Shown here: positions 33,601 to 45,934 of the stretch, one piece after another
Layout: every line of letters starts with the position of its first letter
Position numbering within the stretch: position 1 is the first letter of the stretch
NCBI RefSeq assembly: GCF_021155775.2
Contig: NC_060235.2
Span: 11,145,193 to 11,209,192 of the forward strand
Length of the DNA stretch: 64,000 nucleotides
Source: Neodiprion pinetum
Lineage: Eukaryota; Arthropoda; Insecta; Hymenoptera; Diprionidae
Direction: 5' to 3'
The notes under the pieces: generated by a model
Databases searched by the model: none
Seen by the model: only the letters and a program-made list of their open reading frames with translations
What the model was told of the DNA's origin: nothing
Translations under genes and position numbers: made by a program

Positions 33601-34585
33601 GTTCTGGCAGGGGACTCTGGAGGTGTTCTTCCTGGCGAAGAACCAGGAGTGGGCGACTCAGGGGTTTCACCCTCGTTGAGCTGACTCGCGTATTGAGCAA
33701 CAAGATCTCGATAAATCTTGGTCTTTCTGGCATTCTTCACCCCGTCGGTATTCCTGTTCGGGAAGAATTGTGCCATATAAACGTTGATGAATCGGACCCT
33801 ATTGCCCAGACGATCCTTGCCATGCTTGACGAGATATGCTTCCTCGGAAGCCGCCATTCTAAGCTCTTCAGATGAGTACCCTTTACGCACACGCTCAATA
33901 TTGATCTCGGCATTCGTGGAATCAGGATGACAATGTCTCCTATGTTGCCCAAGACCAATCTTTGTTGAAAAGTATAGCAGATGATGATGCTACAGGGTCC
34001 ACAGCTGGTGTTAAGGGCTGTGAGTCAGCAGATGATGTTTGCTGAGCTTGCTGTCGATTATGGATTCGCATGTGATTAGACAGCCCGCGGGAAGATGTAA
34101 ATGTCCGCGAGCATTGTTGGCAAGAGAACTGATGCTCGTTCTCCTCAGGGGAATTGTCATTATTTCGGGCGGGCGGATTCGGGCAGTTAGACACAGCCCT
34201 CCCTTGGCTCGCTAGGCCGGTTGTCCGAGGCAGCGACCGGCAGTCGGGGAATAGCCCCGACACACTTCTTTGTTTATTTGGTGCTAGCGAAAAGACAACT
34301 TCCAGGTAGCAAGCCTGAGAGCTGTTCGAGACTTATCAGGCCTCTATGCCCCCGGCTTTGATAAGGGGTCTCCAGAAAACGAGAAAACCGGCTGGCCGTT
34401 TGTGTGGACTGCACACTCCTGGAGCCCAAATAGCCTGAGTCATTAGCCACCCATTGGAGCACGTCCAATGGGGCCCGGCCCACACCACAAGGAGGTGACA
34501 CTAGGCACTTGGGAATTAGGGGTCTCCTCCTCTGCAGAGCAAAGTTGGTTCCCTAAATCCCTTCGTGGCAAGGAGAGCAACTAGA
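30688..34585 (-). mobile_element. R2 non-LTR retrotransposon, copy 2 (5' copy, inactivated)
   Basis: The 5' junction lies at 34585/34586 against 28S GACTCTCT; the 3' end is a 20-base poly(A) (T-run 30688-30707). The minus strand encodes one C2H2 zinc finger (C-x2-C...H-x3-H, near 34110), then a basic DNA-binding region. RT (33110-31794) has VAFADDI. The C-terminal C-x3-C...H...C motif and endonuclease core (PDILV...VDAQIV, 31270-31200) follow. Lesions are a frameshift near 33950, a TAA near 33147, a 14-bp tandem duplication at 31791-31827 that shifts frame, and a TAG at about 31268 replacing the Lys usually before PDI. It is clearly a different lineage from copy 1 by protein divergence. Confidence 0.9.
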
Positions 34586-35755
34586 CTTGAGAGAGTCATA
34601 GTTACTCCCGCCGTTTACTCGCGCTCGCTTGAATTTCTCGATGTTGAAATTCAGAGCACTGGGCACAAACCACATCGCGTCAACACCCGCTAGGGCCATC
34701 GCAATGCTTTGTTTTAATTGGACAGTCGGATTGCAGCAGTCCGTGCCAGTTCTGAGCTGCCCGTTGAGTGGCGGCCGAAGAGGACGACGACAACGGCGAA
34801 CCGCCGCCAAAGCCTCGCAACCAGAAAGATTCGCGGGAGGCCAAGGCACTGGACCCAGCTCGGAACCGGTTATTACCATCACCTTGCCCAGGTCCGGCAC
34901 GTCAGCCAAACCCGCTTCCCGACCAAGCTCGACACACCGCGATCCTCAGAGGCAATCCTTATTCCGAAGTTACGGCTCAAATTTGCCGACTTTTTTTACC
35001 TACATTCTTCTATCGACCTGGAGCTCTTCACCTTGGAGACCTGCTGCGGATATGGGTACCGACCGGCCCGAGACCTCCACGTGGCCCTCTCCTGAATTTT
35101 CAAGGTCCGAGGGGAAGATCCGGACACCGCCGCAACTGCGGTGCTCTTCGCGTTCCAAACCCTATCTCCCTGCTAGAGGATTCCAGGGAACTCGAACGCT
35201 TATACGGAGAAGAAAACTCTTTCCGGATCTCCCGACGGCGTCTCCAGGTCTTTTTTGGTTACGCCGACGAACTCTCTTGCAAGTGCCCGACTTGTAAACG
35301 GTTCCGCTGCCGGGTTCCGGAATAGGAACCAGATTCCCTTTCGCCCGACGGGCGTGTCACATTTCAAACCGCGCGCGCCTACGTCCGTGGGAACGCCAAG
35401 CGAGGCCCGACGTTCGCACAATCACCGGCGTCACGACGCGCGTGTCAGGCATAGAAATACACCGACATCGTCATCGGATTTTTCTATGACTTGGGATCGA
35501 CTAAATCGTGTGCAACGGCTGTTCACACGGAAGTCTTCTCGATATCAGTCCTCCAGGGCCTCGCTAGAGTATTTGCTACCACCACCAAGATCTGCACCGA
35601 CAGCGGCTCCAGGCAGGCTTACGCCCAGACCCTTCTGCGGACACCGCCGCGACCCTTCTATTCGTCAGTGCTTTAGGACGGCCTAGGCTGCCTTGTATGC
35701 CGCTGACGGCCGAGTATAGGCGCGACGCTTCAGCGCCATCCATTTTCAGGGCTAG

Positions 35756-35793
<38 letters not shown>

Positions 35794-37340
35794 ATTCCGG
35801 CTTCCATGGCCACCGTCCTGCTGTGTGAAGCAACCAACGCCTTTCATGGTATCCCATGAGCGTCGACTTTGGCGCCTTAACTCGTTGTTTGGTTCATCCC
35901 ACAGCGCCAGTTCTGCTTACCAAAAGTGGCCCACTTGGCACTCTAATCCGAAATCTCGTGGCTTCATAGTTCAAGCAAGCCAGAGATCTCACCCATTGGA
36001 AGTCTGAGATGAGGTTGAGGTCGTTTCGGCCCCAAGGCCTCTAATCATTCGCTTGACCGGATGAGACTCGTGTACGTTTTGTACGCAAGTGCCAGCTATC
36101 CTGAGGGAATCTTCGGAGAGAACCAGCTAGTAGATGTTTCGATTAGCCTTTTGCCCCTATATCCAGTTCCTACGATCGACTTGCCCGTCAGAATCGCTAC
36201 GGACCTCCATCGGGGTTTCCCCTGACTTCGTATTGACCAGGCATGTTTTACCATCTTTCGGGTCCCAACGCGTACGCTCTGGGTGCGCCTCTTCTCGCAG
36301 TAAGAACGAGACGCCCCACGAGTGCGGGGCCGCATCGTGACGCGGCCCATCCTCCCTCTGTCAGCGCTGAGCCGACCTTTACTTTCATTCCGCCTTTAGG
36401 TTTGCTCGTCCCAATGACTCGCGCACATGTTAGACTTCTTGGTCCGTGTTTCAAGATGGGTCCTGAAAGTACCCAAAGCAATAGCGTCGCCGACCGGTAT
36501 TTGATAATTCGAACGAGCCAGCCAGAGGACACCGCCAGCCAACAGCCGGCCAGGCCCGGGGACGGCGCTAGGTCCGACCACCGGGAATCGCTGACCGCAC
36601 TTGCGGCGGGCCCGACGCAGTTCAATGCGGCTCTATACCGTGCGGGTACCGCCGGGCAGCCGGACGGGCAACCGGGGGTCTGCCCCGACGAGAACGCCGA
36701 GACAGGCAGCCGATCGGGCCTAAGACCGACACCCAACGGGTCGCGACGTCCTACTAGGGGAGAAGTGCACCCCGGCGCCGCCGGACATTGCACCGCGACC
36801 GAGTGCCGTGGACGCAAGGTCCCGACATCACGAGCCGCGGCGAAGCCTGCGTCGCTGACGATAAATCTTCCCGTTCGATTTTTCGGGTTTGTCGGGATTA
36901 CCCCTGCGCGGTTTCACGTACTCTTGATCTCTCTTCAAAGTACTTTTCAACTTTTCCTCACGCTACTTGTTCGCTATTGGTCTCGTGGTTATAGCGTTGA
37001 GCCTTGGATGAAGTTTACTACCCACTCGGAGCTGCACTCTCAAGCAACCCGACTCTGAGGAGAGATCCTTCCGTGGCGCGTCCCGGTCACTTCGGGCCTG
37101 GCACCCTCTGCGGGTAAGTGGCCCCATTCAAGATGGACTTGGACGCGGGCCGACGCCCCGGCATAAGTGGATCCTCCAAAACACTACATATTCCGGCGAC
37201 AGAACCGCGGGTTTCAGTGCTGGGCTGTTTCCTGTTCGCTCGTTGCTACTAAAGAAATCCTACTTAGTTTCTTTTCCTCCGCCTGGTGATATGCTCAAAT
37301 TCAGCGGGTAGTCCCGCCTGCTCTGAGGTCGTCGTAAGAT
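34586..37340 (-). rRNA. 28S rRNA, 5' part, from gene start to the R2 insertion site
   Basis: The minus strand runs from CGACCTCAGAGCAGGCGGGA near 37340, through the AGGAAAAGAAACTAAC-type start region and the divergent domains, to GTAACTATGACTCTCT at 34586. Order and content match arthropod 28S. The R2 composite interrupts it and the gene resumes at 27232. Long antisense frames on the plus strand over this region are shadows of rRNA and not genes. Confidence 0.95.
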
Positions 37341-37812
37341 TGCAAGTCCATCGTCGTCGACGGTCGTTCGTTCAAGAATAGCACCGTCGAAACGACCGAG
37401 GACAACGTATTTTTCATACGTTCGAGCTACGGAAACGGCCGTAAACGCCCGCCGTACGGGAGACTCTAGAGCTCCCCGCGGCGAAACGTGGACGGAACTT
37501 CTTTACATGAGCGGCGAATCGACCGCGCGGATCATTGGTCTGTCTGTCGCCGTGCCGAATTCGTTCGTTCTCTGGACTATCGCTAGCACCGGAACGTGAC
37601 GAACGGCAGCGACAGCTCGACCCCGCGATCTGCGGCGACGCGTCGTGACCGTGACATACGTGTTCGTTTAAGGCGACGCGACCCGTTGCTGCGCGACCGG
37701 CGCGCGATACGGGCGGTGAACGCCCAGTCAATCGCTCGCAAAGGCACAGTGTGCTGTTTCCCCAAGGGGGTTTTTGCAGCAAAGTTGCCGACGGAGCAGT
37801 CTGTCGTGGTTA
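37341..37812 (-). other. ITS2
   Basis: About 470 bases of spacer between the 28S start and the 5.8S 3' end. It is moderately GC-rich with no gene. Confidence 0.8.
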
Positions 37813-37970
37813 AACGACCCTCAGCCAGGCGTGGTCCGGGAATTGTATCCGTGGACCGCAATGTGCGTTCGAAATGTCGATGTTCATGTGTCCTGCAGTT
37901 CACAAGTTGACGCGCAATCAGCTGCGTTCTTCATCGACCCACGAGCCAAGTGATCCACCGTTTAGGGTAA
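37813..37970 (-). rRNA. 5.8S rRNA
   Basis: About 158 nt on the minus strand. It contains the conserved GGTGGATCACT start region, GATGAAGAACGCAGC, TGTGAACTGCAGGACACATG and CATCGACATTTCGAACGC, and ends near CTGAGGGTCG. Unlike the 3' part of 28S, no damage to conserved positions is evident. The ends are approximate. Confidence 0.95.
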
Positions 37971-38640
37971 TCATATATGTGAATTTTGCATGAAAATGCT
38001 AGAATCACGGTTGTCACCGGCTTTCTGTAGTCGTGAGCGTGGCGCCGCGTGCGTTAGCCCTGTCGCGGTTGCGCGCCGAAAGAAACGCGCGCCGCGCGTC
38101 AAATTTCGTTCGTGCGACAGTTCAAGTGCCGACGTCGCCTCGAATTTACGGGTCGTCTGCCGGAATGAACCGGCCCGGACCCGATCGGCTCGCAATGCAA
38201 ATGATTGACGGCGGACGGCAGTGGGCCGCGTCAGCGAGTCCCGGGCATCGCTGCCCTCGACGCTGCCGGGAGCTGCCTCGTACGGCCGAAAATCCTCTCC
38301 GAAACCTACCGCGTTCGCGGCCTGCGTCCGGGGTGTCACGGCGTTGCACCGAGACACCTGGGCGCAGATAGGTTGTCCGCGAAGAAGCGGTGAGACCAGT
38401 TTCGCACGTCTCTCTCGTACGACCTGACCGGGTCGAACGAGTCGAGGCGGACTGCGGAGCGGTCCCCTCTCGGTACCGAGTCAGCCGAAGGCGCGAACGA
38501 CCCGCCGCTGCTCTGCGCTGGACGCGGAGCGACTGGTCGACGCCTTGGCGCGAGTCGGTCGCCGGTCGGTTTCAGCTGGCGACGGCGCTCGTCGCGACCG
38601 TGGGTTTTTGCTCCAAGCCGGTCCACTCCGTTAAGAAAAT
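37971..38640 (-). other. ITS1, truncated by a LINE
   Basis: GC-rich spacer upstream of 5.8S in rDNA sense. It stops where LINE coding sequence begins at about 38640, and no 18S follows. The open frames in it have no coding features. Confidence 0.75.
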
Positions 38641-40965
38641 GCCGTAAATTTCCGAACTGCGACCTCATAGCTCTAAAAAACGATCTTTGCTCTACCGCTA
38701 CCATACCGCCCTCCGACTCCTCATCGGATTTAAACAAACAGGCAGAGTTTTTAGGTACATCTATTGTTCACGTGCTAGATACCCATGCACCGCTGATTAT
38801 GCGCGAATTTAGGGGACCTTCAGCGGGCTGGTTTACGCCAGAAATAAAGCGGCGTATAAGCGCTAGAAATAACTCATATACCTCGGCAAAACATCTGAAA
38901 ACAGCCGATTCGATGTCTCAATATCGCGCTCTACGCCGCGCTATCAAAGTCGAAATTGAAAGAGTAAGAAATTTATATTTTAATGATCGCTCATCAAATC
39001 TCCCCAATGTATCAAGCATCTGGCGCGAACCTGGCCGCCGTGGGCTTACTGTAGCAAAGTGTCCGCTGGCCTCCCCCTTACATCACTCCGGGGCCGACCA
39101 ACTAAATGTTTTTTATACTTTCATCACAAATGCCTATCCTCCCTGTTCAACCCATGAGTTAGATCAGCTGCTAGAAGACGATTTACTTTTGGTTCAATCT
39201 CAGTTTTCGTTTTCACTTGTCCTTGAGTCCGAAGTCCTGCGCCTACTCCCATCCTGTTTCACCAAATCGCGCGGTCAGAGCCCTGACGATATCCAGTTAC
39301 CACACCTCCGGGACCACCTCAACCTGATAGCACCTCTTCTGACAAGCCTTCTCAATTGCTCCCTTCGTCATAGTTCATTTTATGAGATCTGGAAACGGGC
39401 TTATGTCGTCCCGTTGAACAAATGTGAACCACCTGCCTTCGAATCAGATACTCGACCTGTGGCTAATCTAGCTCATCTTTTGAAAGTCTTTGAGAAGCTA
39501 ATAGCAATTCAACTTATGCCCTCCCTCGAGCAGAATGCCATACTAGATCCGTATCAATCGGGTTTCCGTAAATTCTACAGTACCCAGTCGGCCCTGCTCA
39601 AGTTATTGGACGATGCGAGAAAAGCCATTGATAATAGATGCGTTACCATTTCAGTCCTTTTCGATATCTCGAAGGCGTTCGATAGTATAAACCATCGTTT
39701 ACTACTGGCTAAGATCATTCGTCACGGGCTGACTGCTGATGCAGTTGGGTGGTTCCACTCTTACCTTTCAAACCGAGCCCAGGGCGTCCAAACTCCCTTC
39801 GGCACACATTCTAGTTTCTTAACAAACCATTCAGGAGTTCCCCAGGGCTCGGTACTGGGTCCGATTCTCTTTCTTATCTTTATCAACGATATTGGCCACC
39901 CACACAAAGCATATTGTATTTACCGATGGTTTGCAGATATATCTGCATACTCACCTGACCGACATTGCTTCGGCTCTCGGCCGGGTCAGTATCGATGCAG
40001 GGGCGGTGTCGGATTGGGCGACGGAAAACGGCTTAAAGCTCAATGTTGCGAAAACCAAGGCCATTATCCTTGGTAGCTCATCCTATCTTACTAAACTATG
40101 TCACGACAATCCTCCACGAGTCACTATAAATGGACAGTGTATCCCATACGTTAGCTCAGTTAGGAATCTTGGCGTCTTTATTTCTGCCGTTTTATCTTGG
40201 AACGCTTAAGTAGCTCAGATCTCTCGCAGAGTCCACGAAACCCTGCATTAATTAAAACAACATAGAAATATTCTATTACCGGAAGTCAAAACGCTGCTCG
40301 TTCATGCTCTAGTTCTCCCTCATCTTGATTACTGTAGCCTCGTTCATTGCGACCTTACTGATTATCTAAATCTTGAACTGATAAGGCTCGTAAACTGTGG
40401 CATCCGATATATCTACAACTGTCGCAGGGACACTCATATTACACCTTACCGTCTTCAGTTGAAATGGCTGTCGGTAGCAAATCGTCGCCTGTACTTTTTA
40501 GGCTCTTTTCTTTATCAACTTCTATTGACGTCTATACCGACTTATTTACGGAATTCTTTTTTTGAATCGGATCCCGACGTACGTCGCTCTTTGAGGCTTG
40601 CAATTACAGATTACCCATCATCATTTCATATCCCCACTAATCGCACGACTTGCTACCGAAATTCATTTCTCCTGTCGGCTATTTATTTCTGGCACAGTCT
40701 ACCCGTATCACTTAGGCAATCCTCCTCTCTGGCGGTCTTCAAGGCTAAACTCTTCGATCTGCTTTTTGCGTTGTAGTTAGCAGCCGTCAATCTAGCACCG
40801 TCACCGCGGCTCTAATTGCTAAGTTCGTTCATTCCCTTTTAGGTTAGGTCTATTCCCTACCTCATTATCGTAATGATAGGTGACATTTTGTTATTTTGTT
40901 ACATTACCCTTGATCAATCTCACATATGTACTCCTCTATTTTCTTTTCCACTATTATATCTGATC
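38640..40965 (+). mobile_element. 5'-truncated LINE (Jockey/CR1-like RT), inactivated
   Basis: From about 38680 the plus strand encodes the end of an endonuclease domain and linker (DTHAPL near 38780). RT follows: RPVANLAHLLKVFEKL, QSGFR, LFDISKAFDSINH, GVPQGSVLGPILF. A frameshift lies between INDI and HIVF near 39890. The catalytic Y-A-D-D box reads F-T-D-G, losing the second Asp. Stop codons follow near 40207 and 40250. The C-terminal region ends at 40776 and about 190 bases of 3' UTR follow. The 3' tail is interrupted by copia at 40966 and resumes at 45935. The clade cannot be assigned firmly. Position against ITS1 shows that it, or a deletion at its edge, removed the upstream rDNA. Confidence 0.85.
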
Positions 40966-41227
40966 TGTTGGTTTCCGGGTTATGCGTAAGTGAAAAGCAC
41001 AGTTGAAAAAACAATCTGAATAGTTTAATTTATAGGTAATTGAAGTGTGAAACAGTACAAGGTATATATGTTATGTGTTTACGCGTCAGCGGTCACGACA
41101 AGTGTAAAGAGATATTCAAAAATACAAAGGTATCTAGCACGTGAGGCGTGCAATGTATATAGGTTTCAATAGATGTCAGCACGTCATCGATTTGGCTGGA
41201 AGATAGAGTGTCGTTCTATTCTCAACA
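40966..41227 (-). repeat. 3' LTR of copia element
   Basis: TGTTGGTTTC...CTCAACA, 262 bases, differing by about one base from 45673-45934. It is flanked by TGATC. Confidence 0.95.
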
Positions 41228-41240
41228 CTTCCCCTCAATC
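41228..41240 (-). promoter_or_regulatory. Polypurine tract of copia element
   Basis: The minus strand reads ATTGAGGGGAAG immediately before the 3' LTR. Confidence 0.75.
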
Positions 41241-41268
41241 GATCGACCAGCTTTCTGAACGATTTGCT

Positions 41269-44200
41269 TTACCCCATGTTCATAAGCTCACGACATCTTC
41301 GATGTTTCACCCCGTTCAGTCCCTTTGTCATGATGTCGGCAGTCATCTCCTCCGTCGGCAGGTACTTCAATTCAATAACTTGGTCCCTGACTGCTCTTCG
41401 GACATAGTGTTGTCGAATTTCTATATGTTTACTTCTGGAATGAAATACAGGATTAGCAGCTAAATTTTTAGCTCCCTGATTATCGTTGAAAATAACGGTT
41501 GGTGATTTTTGAACTTCATCCAGTTCTCTCAAAAATCCTCTAAGGTACGAGGCTTCCTTTGCTGCTTCAGTGAGCCCCATATACTCTGCCTCAGTAGATG
41601 ATAAAGCAACAGTTCGCTGCTTTCTCGCCTCCCAGGTGATCGGTCCATTCCCCAGTACAAAAATTATGCCCGTGTATGATCGTCGATCAATCGGACACGA
41701 CCCCCAATCAGCATCGACGTACCCCTCGAGTGTTCTCTGATCTTTTCCGAAGACAATTCCAAGGTCAGTAGTTCCTCTAAGGTATCGAAGCACCCTTTTT
41801 GCTCCTTTCCAGTGTTCTGCTGAGTACCCCGTATTGAACTGGCTAAGTTAGTTTACAGTAAAAGCTATGTCCGGTCTCGTGCTCACGGCCAAGTACATCA
41901 GGCAGCCGATCAGCTCTCTATACGGGTACAAGTCTAGCTTCTCTTTTGGGCATTCTTCGATCTTCTCTAATTTGGTGTTAGGTTCCATCGGCGATCCGAC
42001 TGACTTGCAGTCCTTCATCTTAAACCTTTCCAAAATCTCTTCGCAATATGCTCGTTGAGAAATTTTTATCCTCCCACTCTGATCAGTGAATTGCAAGCCT
42101 AGACATTGTCTTACTTCTCCAAGATCCTTGATCTCGAACCTCTTCTTAAGTCCTTGCTTGATGTCCTGCATCCAGTTCAAGTCCTTCGATGCCATCAATA
42201 TGTCATCAACATAAACCAGCATGATCATACAGTCCGTTCCTCGCTTTGCAAAGTATACGCAGTTGTCAGCCTGTAAAGACTGCATTCCAAGTTTATTCAA
42301 AACTGTGTTAAGTTCTTTATTCCACTGATGACCTGCTTGCTTTAGTCCGTACAGGGCTTTCTCTAGCTTGCAGACCTTTTCTCCACGACTGATTTCCTTG
42401 ATCATCTTTGTCATGGCATCTTTGTCGTAACTTTTTCCCTGCTTTTTCTCCATTCTTGCAGCTATTTCAGGCAGTGATTCAACAAATAATTTCGGTATTT
42501 CCATGAAAACGGTTTCTTCCAATTTTGCGTTCAAGAAGGCAGTAGCGACGTCGAGATGATGAATTTTCATTCCTTTCATCATGGCTGTTGCTACAAGTAT
42601 TCGTACAGACGACATTCGTGCCACGGGTGCGAAGGTTTCTCTGAAGTCTATTCCAGGGCGTTGATTGTAGCCCTTAGCTACCAATCGAGCTTTCCTTCTC
42701 ACCGGCAATCCATCGGTTCCATACTTATTGCAGAGTACCAGTCTGCATCCAATGGTGCTTCGATCCTGCGGTCGGTCCACCAGCTTCCAAGTGTTGTTTT
42801 CCAGTAATGCCACGAATTCATCAACTATGGCATTTCTCCACTCGTGTGCCTCATTACTAGCTAAAGCGTCTTTGATAGATACTTCGGCCAGGCTTGCTTG
42901 TGGGTCGTCTGCTTGATCCTTTTCGGTTTGTGTCTGCGTCGGAATCATGTTATATATCTTCTTTCTTCTTCCCCTAGAGCCAGTGCTCACTAGTTTTGGC
43001 CTACCAGGTCCTCTTCTAAGTTCTTCCGGCTGTGGTTCCTCGAAAAATCGGTCCTCTCTTGTCAAGTTGTCTTGTAGGTTGGACTGGTCTCCCAGTGCGT
43101 CGATACTTTCTTCGAATACACTGTCTCCAGATGAACTATTATTTTCTGAAGAGTCAGTACTGTCATCGGCAATTGCTTCAGCTTCCTCATAATCACTTTT
43201 CTCCGATGTTGGTCGGTTTTCAGTTTAAGTTGTGCTTGCAGGTGTCAGTTCAAACTTTATAACCCCTCTTCCATATGTACCTCCTTCTGAGGGCCTACTT
43301 GTATCTTGTTCTAGAGGTATTTTTCGTGCAGCAGCTTTCATGTTTTTCATTGACAAACTGGACGATTCCAGAAATTTCACGTCTCGAGTTGATATAATCT
43401 TCCTTTCATTCAACATCCAAACTCTGTAAGCCTTACATTCTTTCGAATATCCTATGAAGATACATTCCTTTCCACGAGGGTCAAACTTACCCTTGCCAGG
43501 AGTTTTATCAAGCATAAAGGCTCTGCATCCAAACGTCTTCAGATACGAGAGGTTTGGCTTTCTCCCAGTCCATTTTTCAAAAGGCGTTGCACCTTTCAGT
43601 ATACTCGAGGGACATCTATTGCGAAGGTAGTTCGCGGTGGCTACTGCTTCCGCCCAGAAAGATCCAGTCAGCTGAGACTCGATGAGCATGCAGCGTGCCA
43701 TATCGTTGAGTGTACGATTTTTCCGTTCCGCCACCCCATTCTGCTCAGGTGTGTAGGGCACAGTGAGCCTCCTTTCAATCCCGTTTTTCTGTAAATATTC
43801 GTCAAAGTCAGTATTACAGTATTCCCTTCCATTGTCTGACTGTAAGCATTTTATCATTCTGCCCGACTGTTTTTCAACTGTGGCTTTATAATTTTTAAAA
43901 ACTTCGAAAACATCGCTCTTCTTTTTCAAAAAATATACTTCGCACCACCTGGTGCTGTCCTCAATGAACGTTACATAGTACCATGCGCCTCCATGTGATT
44001 GTTTACGCATCGGTCCACTTACATCAGAATGCACCAATTCGAGCAATTCTGTTTCTCTTGAGGATTCTTTCGGAAAAGGAGCACGAGTAAATTTACCCTG
44101 CATGCAGATTTTGCAAGGAGGTAGCTTCTCATCCTTCCTCATTTCTATTCCCAGGATGTTTCCTTTACTGACCGCCTCGACCAGGTCCTTCTCGTTCAAA

Positions 44201-45510
44201 TGTCCTAGTCTTGTATGCCACTTTTCCAGCATCGACTTTTCCTCACAATCAGTACCATCGGCGCTCCATGCGTTCTGGGACTCTTCTCGCAGATAGTACA
44301 GGCCATTCACTCGTTCTGCGATCATCGTAATATTTCCATCCTGATCTCGCACTAGGGCGTCGTGTTTCCTGAAAGTGACTTCGTGATGTTTGTTAGTAAT
44401 TTTCCCAACAGAGATCAAATTTGTCCTCAGATCAGGGACATATAGGGTCGTTTCCAAGTTGAGCACAGTCTTATTAATTCCATTATCAGCTACAACTTTT
44501 ACAGTTCCCTCCCCTTTGATTTCTGTACATGAGTTACTTGCAAGATTCAGTGATTTGTGTTCAGACTTACTCATATCGATGAATTTGTCAACATCCCCAC
44601 ACAAGTGTGAGGTGCACCCACTGTCGAGGCACCAGGTACCCTGTGGTTTAATTGGGTCAACCTTCAGTGCGGCTTCCTGCGTTGGAATTGCAATGTAGCT
44701 CATTTCAGCGTTGGCGCTCATGGGCTGCGTGTCCTTCCTCCTTCCGCAATCTGCTGCTTTATGTCCAACTTTTCCGCATCTATGACATCTAAATTTAAAC
44801 GACGACGTACCTTCGGATGTGTCCTCCTTCCCCTTGTTCGCATGTGGTTTCCCTTGCCATTTTTTCTTAAAACGACCGCTTTTGTTCGCCAACATGGCAT
44901 TTGGTACAGCTTCCGGCGTTCTTCCCTTTCTCGCGTCGCATTCTTCTAGAATCTTCACCTTCAATATTTCTGGTTCGGGCAAAACGTCTCTCGTTTCGAT
45001 CGCACAGCGAAAATTCTCAAAAGCTTCCGGTAAACTATACAGTAACATAATCGTCAGTTGATCTTTATTGATTACTACATCCATTTCCTGCAATTGACCT
45101 ACAATGTCGAAAAATTTTCGCACATGATCACGTACATCGTCACTTTCGGCCATTTTGTGTAGGGTCAGCTGCTTAAGCAGCGCTGCCTTTTTGGCAGGCC
45201 CGCTTGACTGGTACACTGATTCTAATTTTGTCCAAACTTCACGTGACGTTTTGCAACCTTTTATTTGTTGTAATTCTGTGGGGCTAATCGCGAGTATAAT
45301 GTCCGAACGCGCTTTTCTGTCCATATCGTCCCACTCTGCCGCAGCTGTACTCGCTGATACATCTCCCGGTTTCACATCGGGTCGGGCCTTTTCACCGCTC
45401 ACATATTTCCACGTTTCATTTTTAATTAGGATAGCTTCTGCCTGAATTCTCCACGTATCATAATTATCTCTATGCAGTGGTTCGATACGCACTATATTAC
45501 CGGCACTCAT
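41269..45510 (-). pseudogene. Copia Gag-Pol polyprotein with two in-frame stops
   Basis: The ATG at 45510 (MSAGNIV) fits a copia start better than the GTG further upstream. Domains in order: Gag with a CHRCGKVGHKAADC zinc knuckle near 44780; protease D-S-G (CLDSGCTSHL) near 44620; integrase HHCC (WHTRLGH ... CKICMQGK); and integrase core with HSDVSGP, QSDNGREY and NGVAERKNR. RT has YVDDILMAS near 42215, and RNase H has VDADWG and SSTEAEYM. The frame is unbroken except for stops at about 43225 (between integrase and RT) and 41848 (an N-stop-LSQF context where a Tyr codon is usual). Both are single-codon changes in the same frame, so the copy is dead but only just. Confidence 0.92.
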
Positions 45511-45658
45511 GGCTGTTTTTCGCGAAATTTCCGATTTCTTCGAAACGCGCTTAGCGGATCGAACACGTGATCGCACAGTCACGATCGCAGATTGTTCTCC
45601 TTTTATTTTTACACTGAGCTAAACCCTTTTTCACTTATGTTTTATTTTATAAACAATA

Positions 45659-45672
45659 CTGGGCCCATAACC
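45659..45672 (-). promoter_or_regulatory. Copia primer binding site (initiator-Met tRNA internal site)
   Basis: GGTTATGGGCCCAG on the minus strand starts directly at the 5' LTR border, the site known for copia-type half-tRNA priming. Confidence 0.85.
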
Positions 45673-45934
45673 TGTTGGTTTCCGGGTTATGCGTAAGTGA
45701 AAAGCACAGTTGAAAAAACAATCTGAATAGTTTAATTTATAGGTAATTGAAGTGTGAAACAGTACAAGGTATATATGTTATGTGTTTACGCGTCAGCGGT
45801 CACGACAAGTGTAAAGAGATATTCAAAAATACAAAGGTATCTAGCACGTGAGGCGTGCAATGTATATAGGTTTCAATAGATGTCAGCACGTCTTCGATTT
45901 GGCTGGAAGATAGAGTGTCGTTCTATTCTCAACA
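45673..45934 (-). repeat. 5' LTR of copia element
   Basis: 262 bases, partner of 40966-41227. The target duplication TGATC follows. Confidence 0.95.

Larger units (their letters stand above)
40966..45934 (-). mobile_element. Ty1/copia retrotransposon, complete structure, two nonsense codons
   Basis: 4969 bases with 262-base LTRs and a perfect 5-bp target duplication TGATC (40961-40965 and 45935-45939). The primer binding site GGTTATGGGCCCAG (complement of 45659-45672) matches the internal initiator-Met tRNA site used by copia. A GAGGGGAAG polypurine tract abuts the 3' LTR. One polyprotein frame covers nearly the whole interior. Its only visible lesions are two in-frame stops. The LTRs are almost identical, so the insertion is recent. 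Confidence 0.95.

Noticed and set aside
34629..38737. Long open frames on both strands over 28S, ITS2 and ITS1 (for example 36243-37058 plus)
   Set aside because: They overlap conserved rRNA and GC-rich spacer in antisense or chance frames and show no protein domain.
38640..41000. 18S rRNA expected upstream of ITS1
   Set aside because: The sequence beyond ITS1 is LINE coding sequence, and no 18S motif was seen.
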